Positions 31,790-42,351 are shown, counted from the first letter of the stretch. The stretch is DNA of 64,000 nucleotides from Flectonema sp. DT1601 (GCA_964019425.1 OZ025853.1:186001-250000); one strand, 5' to 3'. Notes: generated by a model not told the origin, from the sequence alone. Translations and numbers: made by a program.

Positions 31790-34170
31790 ATGAAGGACCT
31801 GAACAGGGAATGAATAGTAATTTAAACCAATTTCAGTAGACTACTCTCGTTTAAATAAAGTATTCCGTGTTTTTGAATACGTTATTGTTGTTTACTTTTA
31901 AAAAAATATGATTGAGCCTTTGATCTTGTTCGGTAATTCCTGAGGGGGTGAAGTATAATGGGGGGGTTAAAGAATCACTTGCGTAGGGCTTGGCGCTGCT
32001 AGTCGGAAATCAGAAAAACCCTTTACGAACACACACAAAACGTTTTTGCTTTTTTGCAGTCGCATCAGGACCCTAATTAGGGAACCCGGAAACTATATTC
32101 GGGTAGAACTGTTAACATGCCAGCCGGAACAACAACAAGGATATCAATTTTTTCTTCACAACAGTCGGTACCGGAACAAAGAAGGCACACTGCTGTTGAA
32201 AAAACATCTATACCCAAATACAAATAAAGGAGGGAGGGGGGGAAACCACTGTTGCGGGATGTTGACGAATCTCAAGATGCAACTGGAATTGATAGAAGTA
32301 ACTGGTGGCATCGTGTAGGACAACATGTGTCGCTGATAAACAACTTTCAATAACACGATGTAGAGGTGGGAGCAACGTCAGCGGGCGTAGGCGGTCAAAC
32401 GGTTTAGTCTTCTTCCGTCCATCACCACTGAGCAGTAATGTACCTTCTGGCTGGTAAGGTACCTAGCAGAAAGAGGGTTCTTGGGAATCTTGGGCGGGAA
32501 GGCCTGAAAAAGGTTCACGGGCTCGTGTCCCCCAGATTTTGGCTCTCGTATTTTTGGAAGTCCGGCCAAAAACCGGTGATTCTGTGACAGTTATCAGCTG
32601 AGTATCCGGCGAAAACGGTGGCTGGTTCAATGTTGGGGAGCTTCCAGATCCAGAGCTCTCGACAGAACGGCTGGGTTTTGCTTGCTTCGAGTTGCTGCGC
32701 GTGGCAGGTAACGGAAAAGGGACGAGATGGTGGCATGGTCCGGGATGCTCTGTATATCGGAAAGGCTTAGTCCCGAGTGCCACAGAGCGTGAAGTGCTCC
32801 TCTCTTGATGGAATGCGTTGCAAGGCGAGGGTCGACTGCTTTCAAAACGGCGGTCACTCTTGCATACGTCGTCGTTGGAAACAAACAATCCCCATCGAGC
32901 GTCTTCGAGTGGAGGTCTTTCAGTGACGTCCAAGTCTTCACGCCTAAAGAGATTTCTTGTAAGGTGCCCATCTTGAAAGGATCCGTCTTCACGACTGTCC
33001 AATCTAACTGGATTCGGGGGCTCAACGGCAGTTCGATAGGGCAGAAAACTCATGTGTGTTGCTTTTGGATTCGACATACATCGCCGAATCTTGTTGCTGA
33101 CAGCCAACACAGCGCAATAACCAGATTTAGCCCCCTTGGTCTGGTGTAGGCAATCAGAAGCTGACCTTTGGAAATAGGAAATGCCGCCTTTGAGTCCTTC
33201 TTGGCACCCGTGCGAAGCAATCGCTCTCCGAAAATCCAACAGTTTCTGTGGTCGCGGGGTCGGCAGAGGTTTGGTCGTTCGCTCCAGAGCTGCCGCTGCA
33301 TCGAACGAGTATTGAAGTACTGTTGCCCGAGAGATTCGTCTATTACTAATTTCCTTGTCAACCACAGGATTAGAGCCTCCGGTGATGCATAACTTAGCAT
33401 AATAAAGTAACTATTAGGTTTCGAGAGTAATCCATATACCTCTTACCTCTATTCTCTCTCATCAGTATGGTGTACTTGATGAGGGATCCCCGTTAAGGGG
33501 GATTAACTGTTTGAGTTTGTACGTAAAATACAAATGTATTGCATCATGAACAACATAACGATAATTTAACATTAGTTCTGAGATCAACTGAGAGTAACGA
33601 CCCTTGGCTTGAGGGACGTGCCGCCGCGTCGGTAGCAGTGTACCGTGTGGTAAACGATTCGGAGTCCGAATCGGAGGAGAGATTCCTCTTAGCGTTCTTC
33701 GGTGTTGCTTTCTCAACCGGCATTTTGCTCTTTCGCAGTCGCTGAGACCGATTTAACCTAAAAGTAAGAAGTTGGTTTGGATTAGTTTCAGCGACGCAAC
33801 TGGAGAAAAGGAGAGGGAGAAAAACACGGAGGGGAAAACGGAGAACGGAATTGTGAACTGTGATCTATCGGGTCAATCATAATTGCCTACCATACAAAAA
33901 AGTGTGGATGCAAAAGTTAGCGCAAATTGACGTCCATACTGTCTATCAAAAAAAAAAAAACACTTGCATGGTAATTCCACTCGCTTTGCAGTAATTTATC
34001 ATTTTTAAAGTTCTTTTTTAAAAAAGAAAAGGGGGGGAAATCAACAGGTACCTTCGCTGATAGGGCAACACAAGTCGAGAGTACTTCTCCCTGCCAGGTT
34101 ATAATTCTACCCGTGTACTAAAACATTTGGTGAACAGTCTTAGGAGAAGTGAAGAAGACAACAATGACGA
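31790..34170. other. spacer around a broken recombinase element
   Basis: The first 10 nt are the leader of the USP gene. Palindromes CCCTAATTAGGG (about 32071-32082) and ATCCCC-GTTAA-GGGGGAT (about 33485-33501) flank the fossil at 32378-33400. GC content is visibly higher between 32350 and 33750 than in neighbouring spacers, consistent with inserted DNA. No host gene is recognised here. Confidence 0.5.
32378..33400 (-). mobile_element. fossil tyrosine-recombinase element (DIRS/VIPER-like retroelement or Crypton), broken
   Basis: Minus-strand protein fragments resemble a tyrosine recombinase. A segment with Leu-Ser-Ala-Thr-Arg-Phe-Gly-Asp-Val matches the first catalytic-arginine region, and another with His-Ser-Ile-Lys-Arg-Gly-Ala and a downstream Leu-Ser-Asp-Ile-Gln helix matches the His-x-x-Arg region. 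The fragments do not share one frame; there are at least two breaks, so the copy looks dead. No reverse transcriptase, capsid or long terminal repeat was seen nearby, so the family stays open between YR retroelements (known from kinetoplastids as VIPER/TATE) and Cryptons. Age: old enough to be broken, young enough that motifs are readable. Confidence 0.6.
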
Positions 34171-35046
34171 CTATTTCCCAAATAAAACTCTTGTCTCCTT
34201 AGTAAACTCTTTAAGAGTAGTTGTTACAGGAACTACTGAAGAGAACAAAAAATTAACAATCTTATTAAGTGTACCTGGGACAGTCGAAGGCATGCCATTG
34301 ACCATGGCAGCCAGACATTCAGACGTTACTTCTGAAGAAGGCATTTCGATAAATTTATTTCTGGTGTGAGCAATCTTGAGATAATTAGGAGTAGTCGTGC
34401 TACCAGCCACACATGACGAGACATCAATATTTTGAGAAGAGAGTTCTGCCCACAGAGAATGAGCGAATATCTTATCCCAAGCCTTAGTGGCAGCGTAGTT
34501 TCCAACATAACCAGTTCCTTGAATACAACTCATTGATGACATGATGATAATCCCACCTGGTCTTTGTTCTCCAACAAGTTTCTTAACAAATGGAGATGTC
34601 GCTTGTAACACACCATTGACATTGATATTAACTTCCAAGTTATGAGATTCCAAACTAGTTTCTGCGAATGTCCCAACCTCAACACCAGCAGCATTGTAAA
34701 CAAGAAGACCAATATCATTATCTTTTGTTAAAGTTTTAAATAGGTCAGTGTTGTCAAGGGATAGGTCAGCTGCTATGGCTTTCGATTTGATGTTGTACTT
34801 TGCTGATAATTCTTTTGATGTTGTTGTAGCACTAGTAATGTTTCTAGACATAATTATCACATCAATTCCCCATTTCGCGATCTCCTCACTCCATGACTTA
34901 CCCATCCCCGTACAACCTCCTGCAACAACAGCCCAAGGACCATACTTTTCTCTCATCTCTTCACGTGTTAAACTGATAACCGGCTTTGAGAGCGACCACG
35001 CAATCAGTGCGACTACTGCCGCTATTACTGTCAGTAAGAATTTCAT
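34171..35046 (-). CDS. short-chain dehydrogenase/reductase, membrane-anchored (17-beta-HSD12/3-ketoacyl-CoA reductase-like)
   Basis: 291 residues. Residues 1-19 are a hydrophobic signal anchor. The Rossmann dinucleotide motif is Gly-Gly-Cys-Thr-Gly-Met-Gly-Lys at 43-50 (family Thr-Gly-x-x-x-Gly-Ile-Gly). Asn-Ala-Ala-Gly lies at 118-121. The catalytic serine is Ser171, and Tyr184-x-x-x-Lys188 completes the triad. The N-terminal anchor followed by Tyr-Gly-Pro-Trp-Ala-Val-Val recalls ER reductases of very-long-chain fatty acid or steroid metabolism, where 'KYGxWAVVTGxTDGIGK' is usual. NADPH-dependent 3-ketoacyl or steroid reduction is the best guess. The acceptor AG at 35064-35065 gives a 17-nt leader. 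All catalytic residues are present. Confidence 0.88.
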   Translation of the reverse strand: MKFLLTVIAAVVALIAWSLSKPVISLTREEMREKYGPWAVVAGGCTGMGKSWSEEIAKWGIDVIIMSRNITSATTTSKELSAKYNIKSKAIAADLSLDNTDLFKTLTKDNDIGLLVYNAAGVEVGTFAETSLESHNLEVNINVNGVLQATSPFVKKLVGEQRPGGIIIMSSMSCIQGTGYVGNYAATKAWDKIFAHSLWAELSSQNIDVSSCVAGSTTTPNYLKIAHTRNKFIEMPSSEVTSECLAAMVNGMPSTVPGTLNKIVNFLFSSVVPVTTTLKEFTKETRVLFGK

Positions 35047-35220
35047 ATTTTTGTTGTAGATTTCTGGGGTTAAATATAGTTATTTAATTTGTTGTTAAGA
35101 AATCAAAAACAACAACAACAAAAATCAATCTCTCCGTATTCATTCTTGCCAAGCATCAAAAAGTAGTAAATTATTGTGTTTTTACAGATTGGGTTGTTCA
35201 CCTTTTCAGCAGGTGATTGG

Positions 35221-35730
35221 CTAGTCAGAATCAACGTCAGGATTGGCGCTACACCAGAATTTTGAATGGGCATCCAGTCTTGTCGTTGCAACAACATCTC
35301 CGCATCTGGTGCAGACTCGTGATTCACCAGATTTAACGGATTGTTTAATACACTTGGCAGCATCACAATACTCTTCTGATAGAAGAGTTCCTTCTCCTGA
35401 AACAGCTTTACGAAGAAGTTCTCGATGGTCTTCTTGATGACTCTTCTTAGCCTCCGCTAGAACTTTCATTACTTTTGCGTCTCCGTACTTCTCTCTTATC
35501 GCTGAAATCATACACTCCATAGCCTTACTGCTGTCCCCCTTACCAACCCAGTCTCTTGCTTCATTCAGTAGAGTGTTATTGCTATTTTCTGGGTCATTGA
35601 TTTCACTTCCTGACGATGAAGTACTTTTCTTACTGGACATTGCGTATATGAGAAACAACCCCAACACCAACGCCGCGATGACCTGCTGAACTGGTTCCAC
35701 TTTTGTATTTACCTGGTTTGGGGTGTGCAA
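35221..35730 (-). CDS. small membrane-anchored protein with C-terminal zinc motif; start uncertain
   Basis: The frame is open for 169 codons from a TTG at 35730. Its first ATG is at 35640, which would give 140 residues. Codons just before that ATG encode a hydrophobic run (Val-Ile-Ala-Ala-Leu-Val-Leu-Gly-Leu-Phe-Leu-Ile-Tyr) followed by Lys-Lys, a convincing membrane anchor, so the true protein may begin in an upstream exon not found here. The C-terminus has Cys-Thr-Arg-Cys...His...Cys (CX2C-X12-H-X5-C), likely binding zinc. The middle is helical and acidic/basic mixed. I do not recognise the family. It lies 174 bp upstream (in its own reading sense) of the reductase on the same strand. Confidence 0.65.
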   Translation of the reverse strand: MHTPNQVNTKVEPVQQVIAALVLGLFLIYAMSSKKSTSSSGSEINDPENSNNTLLNEARDWVGKGDSSKAMECMISAIREKYGDAKVMKVLAEAKKSHQEDHRELLRKAVSGEGTLLSEEYCDAAKCIKQSVKSGESRVCTRCGDVVATTRLDAHSKFWCSANPDVDSD

Positions 35731-36532
35731 CAGAAAGTAAACGACTTTATAGCTTACTACATCTACCCATTAAAGTAAGTATTTCGGGTGGTGTATTATT
35801 GCTGCAAAAAAAAAAAGGAAAATATGATAAAAAAAAAAGATAACCTAATAATGAATGAAATAACAGAAACAATAATAGCGACGAGTTGGGGAGTACGAGG
35901 GAACAGATACCACCAACATGACTTCCTCGCACCACTTAAAATGTCATCGGTCAACAAACCGAAAATTCATTCCCAGAGATACACTGCGATCGGATTTTTT
36001 TTTTTTTTTTTTTTTTTTTTTCTGTGAGGCAAGTTTCACGAAAACCTCTGTGAATCACTTCATGGCTGGGGAAAGTAATGGGGGCAGGCATGCGGGAAAA
36101 AAATAAAATTCGGAATACAATAGTGGGAAATTGCCGCAGAGGCCGGTTGCTTTTCCCCCCCTTTTTTTTTTTTTTTTCTTGGTTTTCGAGACAAGGACAC
36201 AGACAAGTTACCAAGGCAAGAGGATTTTCTGCACTTACCTTTCATAACAAAAACACTTCTGAACATCTTTTTGTTTTTTTTTTTTTATTCTGTCACAAAA
36301 ATATCAAAAAACTCAACAAAAAAAAAAAAAAAAAAAAACGGGAAAAAAACAAAGGAGAGAGAGGATTGATAGTACAGTTATTATTTTGTTTTTTTGTATT
36401 TTACTAAACATTTTGTAGTTGCTACACGAGAACAAATGAGAAAGAAAAAAGTGTGAAGGAGGAGGAAAATATACAATTCTGCAGACGCCTATTCTATGCG
36501 CAGCTAACAACATAATAATGTTTTTTTTTTAT
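35731..36532. other. 0.8-kb spacer
   Basis: Homopolymers at about 35998-36020, 36161-36178 and 36320-36338. No credible coding frame. It ends at the left end of the inverted-repeat transposon. Confidence 0.55.
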
Positions 36533-36540
36533 ATATATGA

Positions 36541-36735
36541 GGATGTGCCAAAAGTACAGGAATATTTGGGCCAAAGGTAACTGACGGCACCTTGGCCATA
36601 TTCTGACCACTTTTCCTACTATGTTCTATACTCGAAAAATTGAATTCCGTGTCTGGGATCCCACTTTACTCATCGCCAGTTCCAAAATTCCATATTTTCA
36701 CATGCAAAATGGTTATATTTACACTGACCGTGGGT
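36541..36735 (+). repeat. left terminal inverted repeat
   Basis: Pairs with 38131-38320 in inverted orientation. A central block of about 90 nt (TTTTCCTACTATG through to CATCGCCAG) is nearly identical between arms. Confidence 0.85.
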
Positions 36736-36797
36736 ACAATTGGGGCGGTTTTATGGTTTCTACCCAACTTCGTCCTACATAAACTCATAGACTAACA

Positions 36798-37918
36798 ATG
36801 AATACAACTGGTACAACGCTCTTCCAAAGCACGGAATTCCCAACTGTACCTCTCAGTAGAGTGGGTATATCCCCCCCAGATAGACACTCGAGCAGCTTCC
36901 TAATGACCTTTACCCACTTCTTCGTTGTGCCACTCGTCTTGTTACTTTCGCCCCACCGAGGTTGTGTTCGCATCGCATGCATGATCTCTTCAAACCGCTC
37001 AAGGGTGCTCGGCGAGAAGCTGGTCAAGATGGAAACCGGTGATCGGCGTGAGGTTATGCAGAGTTTGGCGGAAGAAGGATGGACTCACAAACACATTCTT
37101 GAGGCAGCTATACCCTTTAAGAGAACTGCGTGGCTTAACAGGGATCAGCAGCCAGCAGAGATTGGTCGCCCAAGGAAGATATGTCCGGAATTAGAACAAG
37201 TGGTAGATACAGAGTACAGGGCATCATGCTCCGAGACAAGCATCGTCATGAAGCGGCTGTCTAAGCAGCGCAACTCTACTGTAACGATACAGAACGTCCT
37301 CCCTCCGCACGGCTCAATCTATGCAAACAGTGTGCTCAAAGGCGTTGTATCTCACACGACTTATCGTCGGATGCGACCTGACCAATATCGAAAGTTGGCT
37401 TGTCAAACAGACGTTTGCAACTACTGCCCAGCTGGTCAGGGTATTCGCAAGAAACTCACCAAGCTAATAAAGGGTGTTGAAAGGAAGAGCGGATATTCCT
37501 CTGTAGTGGAACGCAGCTCACACCCCCGGTCGTTAACGAAGACCGAGAAACTGATAATTGGCAGAACCCCTGACCATCAGCGATGATACCGACGAATGTG
37601 AACAGATCGAGCACTCGAAGCTCATCAACTCTCTGAAGAATAAGCGAGAGAAGGATGTCTTGTTTGGAGGTATAGCACATGCGCGCAGCCTTAAGAAGCA
37701 GAACACCAGTAAGACCCCCCCCACAGTCAGGAAGGAAGAAGCGGAAGTGTGGGGCATGTGGTGAACATGGTCATGATAGAAGGAACTGCCCTGGCTTAGA
37801 GAGATCTCAAGACACAGAATGCAGCAGCAGTACCACTGGAGCTTCAGACTCAGAGACTAGCAGCACAACCGTGTCCTCTGGCCCCATGAGAATGTATCTC
37901 AAACGAAGAAAGGAGTGA
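36798..37918 (+). pseudogene. transposon protein remnant: helix-turn-helix, GRPRK linker, zinc knuckle
   Basis: Three overlapping plus-strand frames (36798-37586, 37558-37764, 37679-37918) read as one protein with two frame changes. The first carries a helix-turn-helix-like segment (Asp-Arg-Arg-Glu-Val-Met-Gln-Ser-Leu-Ala-Glu-Glu-Gly-Trp-Thr) and then Gly-Arg-Pro-Arg-Lys, the linker motif typical of Tc1/mariner DNA-binding domains. It also has a Cys-Gln-Thr-Asp-Val-Cys-Asn-Tyr-Cys cluster. The last frame has a CCHC zinc knuckle (Cys-Gly-Ala-Cys-Gly-Glu-His-Gly-His-Asp-x-x-x-Cys) and a Ser/Thr-rich tail. No catalytic DDE/D region is seen. Assignment to Tc1/mariner is suggestive only. Confidence 0.6.
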
Positions 37919-38130
37919 GTGTACCAGCACACTACCAAACAATTGTGACAGCATGTTGAGCGTTCTATTAGTACCTAGTTCGTGCACGGGCAAACCCCAT
38001 CAGTGTAACTACATTAAGTGTTCTAAGTTTGCCAATCCTTTTCTCTGAAACAGAAGGGAGATTGCAATTACCATAGATTGGTGTTAAGTAGGAACTTTGT
38101 ACTAACCTGCTTCCCCCTTAGTTACAGTCA

Positions 38131-38320
38131 CCCACAGTGCAAAATACAACCATTTTGCATGAGAAAATATGGAATTTTGGAACTGGCGATGAGTAAAGTG
38201 GGATCCCAGACACGGATTTCAATTTTTCGAGTATAGAACATAGTAGGAAAAGTGGTTAGAATATGTTCCAGGTGCTGCCAGTTACCTTTGGCCCAAATAG
38301 TCCTGTACTTTTGGCATCCT
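38131..38320 (-). repeat. right terminal inverted repeat
   Basis: Reverse complement of the left arm, slightly diverged (for example GGACTATT against GGAATATT near the tip, and a two-base difference in GGATGTGCC against GGATGCC). Confidence 0.85.
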
Positions 38321-39240
38321 CTCATATAAATAATAAATTCTACTTCCTACCAGTGATCGGTCCGTCTAAAGGTCAACAGCAAAACAAAAGAGACCACCAA
38401 CAGCTCCATCAAATCTACTATTTTACCCAAAAACAGTACTATTTATTTTTTCCCCCTAACTTCAACAGAGTCACCTTGCAGTACACATTGCCATGAAGAA
38501 GGGGCAAGGAAGGCATTGCAATGGCGCAAACTCACCATGCCCAGTTTAGTTTTAGAAAACAAATAAGAGAAGAGAAGAAAAAGAAACATAATTAACAAGG
38601 AGAGGGGTGGCAGTACTGAATTAGTATTACTTTTCTACAAAACCGAAAACGTTGCTTCTTCTTTTTTTTTTTTTTTTTTTAAATTTTTTCCTTCTCTTCC
38701 ACAGCAACATCAACAAGCCAGCGAATCTATTCACGCTAGAAGCTTCAGTTTTTTTTTTTTTTTAAAATCTTAATTCAGTGCAAAACCTCCTCTCCTGCAG
38801 TTGGCTACAAAAGTCGATGGTGAAAATACAATTAACAACGTACAAAACAATGAAACTACTACATTTGAGAACGAGAAGCTTCACAACTATAAACATGTTT
38901 CTGAGACGACCAACAAAACACGTAAATAGTTAAGACAGATCTTATATACAAATAAAAATTAATAAATAGGGGAAATCAACAATAAAAATGCCTTCCTTTC
39001 TTAACTAGATACAGGAAGGTGATTGATTTTAAAAAGTTTTTCCTTTTTTTTGGTTGGGGGGTTGGGTGGGGGGTCTTGCGGTGCACTGAAAAAACACCAG
39101 CAGACCTTCAATCAGCAACGTTTACACCAAAGAAGAAACCCATTCAGATAAAAATCGTAAATATTTTGTTAATCGCAAACAGTAATACTGACGCACAGGG
39201 AAAATAGATAACATAAACATAATAAATAAACGGCTACTTA

Positions 39241-39272
39241 TTCTGAATAGTTTCTTCTCCGACTTCGTCGGT

Positions 39273-39305
<33 letters not shown>
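39241..39305 (+). repeat. SINE-like tail: hairpin CCGAC-TTC-GTCGG then poly-A (copy 1)
   Basis: TTCTGAATAG, then TTTCTTCTCCGAC hairpin (stem at 39259-39271), GTGC, then about 31 A. The second copy at 40492-40546 matches over about 35 nt before the poly-A. Confidence 0.6.
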
Positions 39306-39307
<2 letters not shown>

Positions 39308-40491
39308 GTGACAACATGCCGACACCTCCAAAGTGAAGGTCAGGGAAAAATATATTAACCAATTTGTTAGACGGGTTGTAAAGGAATATTTAATCAGTTA
39401 GTCCAGTTGGTATTAATATTAATCAGTCAATCAAAAAAAAATCAAATCAAAAATTCGTAGTTGAGTAGACCCTTAAAGAGCAGCTCTTCAAGAATCCCCA
39501 TATCAGATTCCTACGTGTTGTTGCAATTAAAAAAAAAAAACTTTTTTTTTTTTCAACAAAACAAACAGTTTAGATGCAGTTTTAGCAGGGCTGTGTCTGG
39601 GTAGTAAAAAAAAAAAAGTTTTTTTTTTTTATGTAACAAAAATAGTTGAAAAGAATAAAAAAAAAATCAAGGCTAGATAATTCCAACTATAAAAAAAAAA
39701 AAATTAAAAAAAAACACTTTAACAAAACGAAGATAGAATAAAGAAAGATTAAGCAAAAAAACGTGCCGTTACACGGAAGAGTGATGAGTAAACCAGAGTT
39801 GGTAATACTTCCAACTATGTCCCCCGGGCTGGTGACAAGAGGTGAGCCTGTCGCGTGGGGTGGAGTGTTTTTTTGAAGTCCAATTCAATGTTTTCACCTG
39901 CCTACAAACAGGACACAATTTGTTTCCAACTTACACCATTAAAGACTACCAGTTTTTTCTCAGATAGAAATTCCAGCTGACAAAGAAAGCCTTTTGCTTC
40001 GACAACACTGTGCTTAATAGGTGCAAAAATAATTAAAAAAAAAAACAATAGAAAGGGGGAAGAGGGAATGGATTACTTGACAACAGCTCCTCCAATACTT
40101 GTAATGGAGTAGTAGAAATGTTAATTTCAATTTTATTTTTATTTTTAACTCTTGTAGTCAAGAGAGTGGGTTGCGCACGTTTGAGATACGTTCTTTCATC
40201 GAATTTGACTAACAATATTTGCTCTGCGAGACAAACTAATATTTTTCTTTTTTTTGGTACTTTCCTCCAAGTACACGAACAGAACTTCTCAGAAATCGCA
40301 ATTGTCTCTCCTGGGCATACCTTTGATTGGATTCACAGCTCTGCTTTTTTTTTTATTTATTTTTTTTTATTTTCCCTTTTTTCCTTTTTCCAAAAATTCT
40401 TTTCAGCTCTGCGAGCCTGAAACAAATGTGGAGTGTACAAAATTTCAAAAAAAAAAAAAAAAAATCATTCAGATTTATTAGCAATGACTAT

Positions 40492-40546
40492 AATCTGAAT
40501 GGTTTTCTTCTCCGACTTTGTCGGTGCAAAAAAAAAAAAAAAAAAA
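40492..40546 (+). repeat. SINE-like tail: hairpin CCGAC-TTT-GTCGG then poly-A (copy 2)
   Basis: The same unit as at 39241; the stem (40512-40524) is identical and only a loop base differs (C to T). The poly-A is about 19 nt. Confidence 0.6.
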
Positions 40547-41220
40547 CCATTATAACGAATTAGTATGACAATAACAAGAAAGTTAATGATTAACTTTTGA
40601 AGTACGCATGCGGCTTGCCCTACGAGTTAATAAACTCGTAAAGAAATAGTCAGTTTGTAGCCACAACAACTGCCGCCTGCAAAATTTCATGTGTGAGAAA
40701 ACTTGGTACAAATACAAACACCTTATTGAGAAATTCTTCTTTTTTTTTTTTTTAACACAATAAAAGGATTGTCACAGATAATCAAGAACCATTTCCCTAC
40801 GGGAAGTTGGTAGAATTGTGACTGCTTGAATGACAGTAGTTTTTTTTTTTTTTTTTTTTTTTTTTTTCCCGCATCACACTGGCTGCTGGAGGTGGAGATG
40901 TTATTTTGACGAGAATCCCATCAAAGTAAACTTATCACCATTTTCTACTCACTTATTAGGAAATCTTGCTCGACGAGCTCTTCCTTTGTTCCTTTGGTTT
41001 TTTTTTCTTTTTTTTTTTTTTTTTTTTTCCCACAAGATGAAAAGAAGGAAAACGTAAAATAAAAAAAAATAAATTTTTGCCCCCCTTCCAGGTAACATAC
41101 TTCTTTCAAAACCTGATCTGCAATGATTTGAAGTGGGCTGAGAATTACAAAGTTAATACACATCAGATACAATGCGATATTCTCTTCTGTGGCTATTCAT
41201 CTAATCACAGTTCAGTGGAA

Positions 41221-42351
41221 TTATCTCTCAGATAGAGCAGAGTCACGAAGAGCCTGCACTTTTCGGTGGTGTACTTCAAGAAGAGTCCGAAACGACTCAC
41301 CAAATGGAGAGTCGAGCGGTGGAATACCAGATAACGCTCTGGCATCAGTCGCGTTAAGAACAGCTTTCCAAGCGTCATAATCACATCGGCGATTGTTTAA
41401 ACAGAAATCCTGCAGACATGACTCTGCTGAAGGAGCATCAACAGTTATCCAACTATTGTTACCAATTAACAATTCAAGTTCCGAACGGGGCCATACACAG
41501 CTGCCAATTAGAATTCTGATGTGGCCGGAAACTTCATTTTGAGGGATGTTTTCTTCTTTTATCTTCTCACGAATATCATAAAGAGGAGTGTAATCACCAC
41601 GGCTAAACGCTTCGTGTAAGTCAGTAACATACAGTCCTGGAATTAATTCACGTGATTTGTTAATACCTCTCCACTTGTGAACGATTGAGAAGCCCTGTTC
41701 GAAGTCGGTGCCTCCGACCCACAGCTTCTGGTCAAGAAGCTCACCAAAATGCTGCTTTCCCCAGTTTGGGTTTATTGCGCTGCGGACAGTCTTTTGAGTT
41801 GGGCGATTCAAAACCAATCCACGAACATCACCTCGTCTCTTAGCTGAATCTAATACAACTAGACTTCTGTGAAGAAGAGGAGTAGTAACAGAAGCAAGTG
41901 GGTGTCCTACTAAAAGTCTTCCTGTAGCTGAGTTGATTTGACGCATGCCAGAGACAATTTTTAGAGACTGCTCTCTCTTGCGGTGTCTCTTTCTTTGTGG
42001 AAGTTTCTTCGCAGAACTTAAAACTAATTGCATTTCACGGAGTGCTTCAAAAGAGTTGCTGTCAAGTTTTGCTACTTTAGACCTAAACGCTCTTCTAACA
42101 ACATCAACAACGTTCTTCTCAACTAATGGACCGAAGTAGATACCGCTGTTAAACTTTTGGACGATTGATTCATAAGTGTGAGCGCCTTGTTTTTTAATCA
42201 TTTGGTCAAGCTTTACCTGACGTTGACCTTGTTCATCCCAAACTGCCCGAGGCAATCCCAAAAACAATGCTTTCCTTGCTGGGTCAATACTATCCAGTTC
42301 CCTTGCAACTCCCAACATCGATCTGTATAATTTATGCACTGTCGAAGGCAT
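41221..42351 (-). CDS. LYR-motif domain fused to AlgH/UPF0301 (DUF179) domain
   Basis: 376 residues. The N-terminus has Lys-Leu-Tyr-Arg-Ser-Met-Leu with Ala-Arg-Lys-Ala-Leu-Phe about 15 residues later, fitting the Complex1_LYR helix bundle (mitochondrial Fe-S or complex-assembly adaptors), continuing to about residue 120. A basic linker (Arg-Lys-Arg-His-Arg-Lys-Arg) follows. Residues about 140-350 match AlgH/UPF0301: Leu-Leu-Val-Gly-His-Pro-Leu near the start, Arg-Gly-Leu-Val-Leu-Asn-Arg-Pro-Thr in the middle, Leu-Trp-Val-Gly-Gly and Arg-Ile-Leu-Ile-Gly-Ser-Cys-Val-Trp later. The biochemical role of AlgH proteins is poorly known. The acceptor AG at 42364-42365 gives a 12-nt leader. A mitochondrial location is inferred from the LYR domain only. 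Confidence 0.8.
   Translation of the reverse strand: MPSTVHKLYRSMLGVARELDSIDPARKALFLGLPRAVWDEQGQRQVKLDQMIKKQGAHTYESIVQKFNSGIYFGPLVEKNVVDVVRRAFRSKVAKLDSNSFEALREMQLVLSSAKKLPQRKRHRKREQSLKIVSGMRQINSATGRLLVGHPLASVTTPLLHRSLVVLDSAKRRGDVRGLVLNRPTQKTVRSAINPNWGKQHFGELLDQKLWVGGTDFEQGFSIVHKWRGINKSRELIPGLYVTDLHEAFSRGDYTPLYDIREKIKEENIPQNEVSGHIRILIGSCVWPRSELELLIGNNSWITVDAPSAESCLQDFCLNNRRCDYDAWKAVLNATDARALSGIPPLDSPFGESFRTLLEVHHRKVQALRDSALSER

Larger units (their letters stand above)
36533..38328. mobile_element. DNA transposon, about 1.8 kb, with about 190-bp terminal inverted repeats
   Basis: The left end (36541-36735) and the reverse complement of the right end (38131-38320) match closely over about 190 bp with scattered differences. 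The tips read GGATG(TG)CCAAAAGTACAGGA. The CCAAAAGTA core at the tip and TA-rich flanks (TATATGA on the left, its complement on the right) recall Tc1/mariner-type ends with TA insertion. Inside is a plus-strand coding remnant (36798-37918) with a DNA-binding region but no visible DDE core, so this copy is probably non-autonomous. It lies in the opposite sense to the host genes. Confidence 0.8.
38329..41220. other. 2.9-kb spacer with two copies of a hairpin plus poly-A unit
   Basis: No credible coding frame; many A/T tracts. Two related units at 39241-39305 and 40492-40546 share a CTTCTCCGACTTYGTCGGTGC hairpin followed by poly-A. Confidence 0.55.

Noticed and set aside
32044-33750. Similar TTTTGC...TTGCAGTCG and TTTTGCTCTTTCGCAGTCG motifs on both sides of the recombinase fossil, as possible element ends
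   Set aside because: The match is under 30 nt with several differences and may be chance, so no boundaries are claimed.
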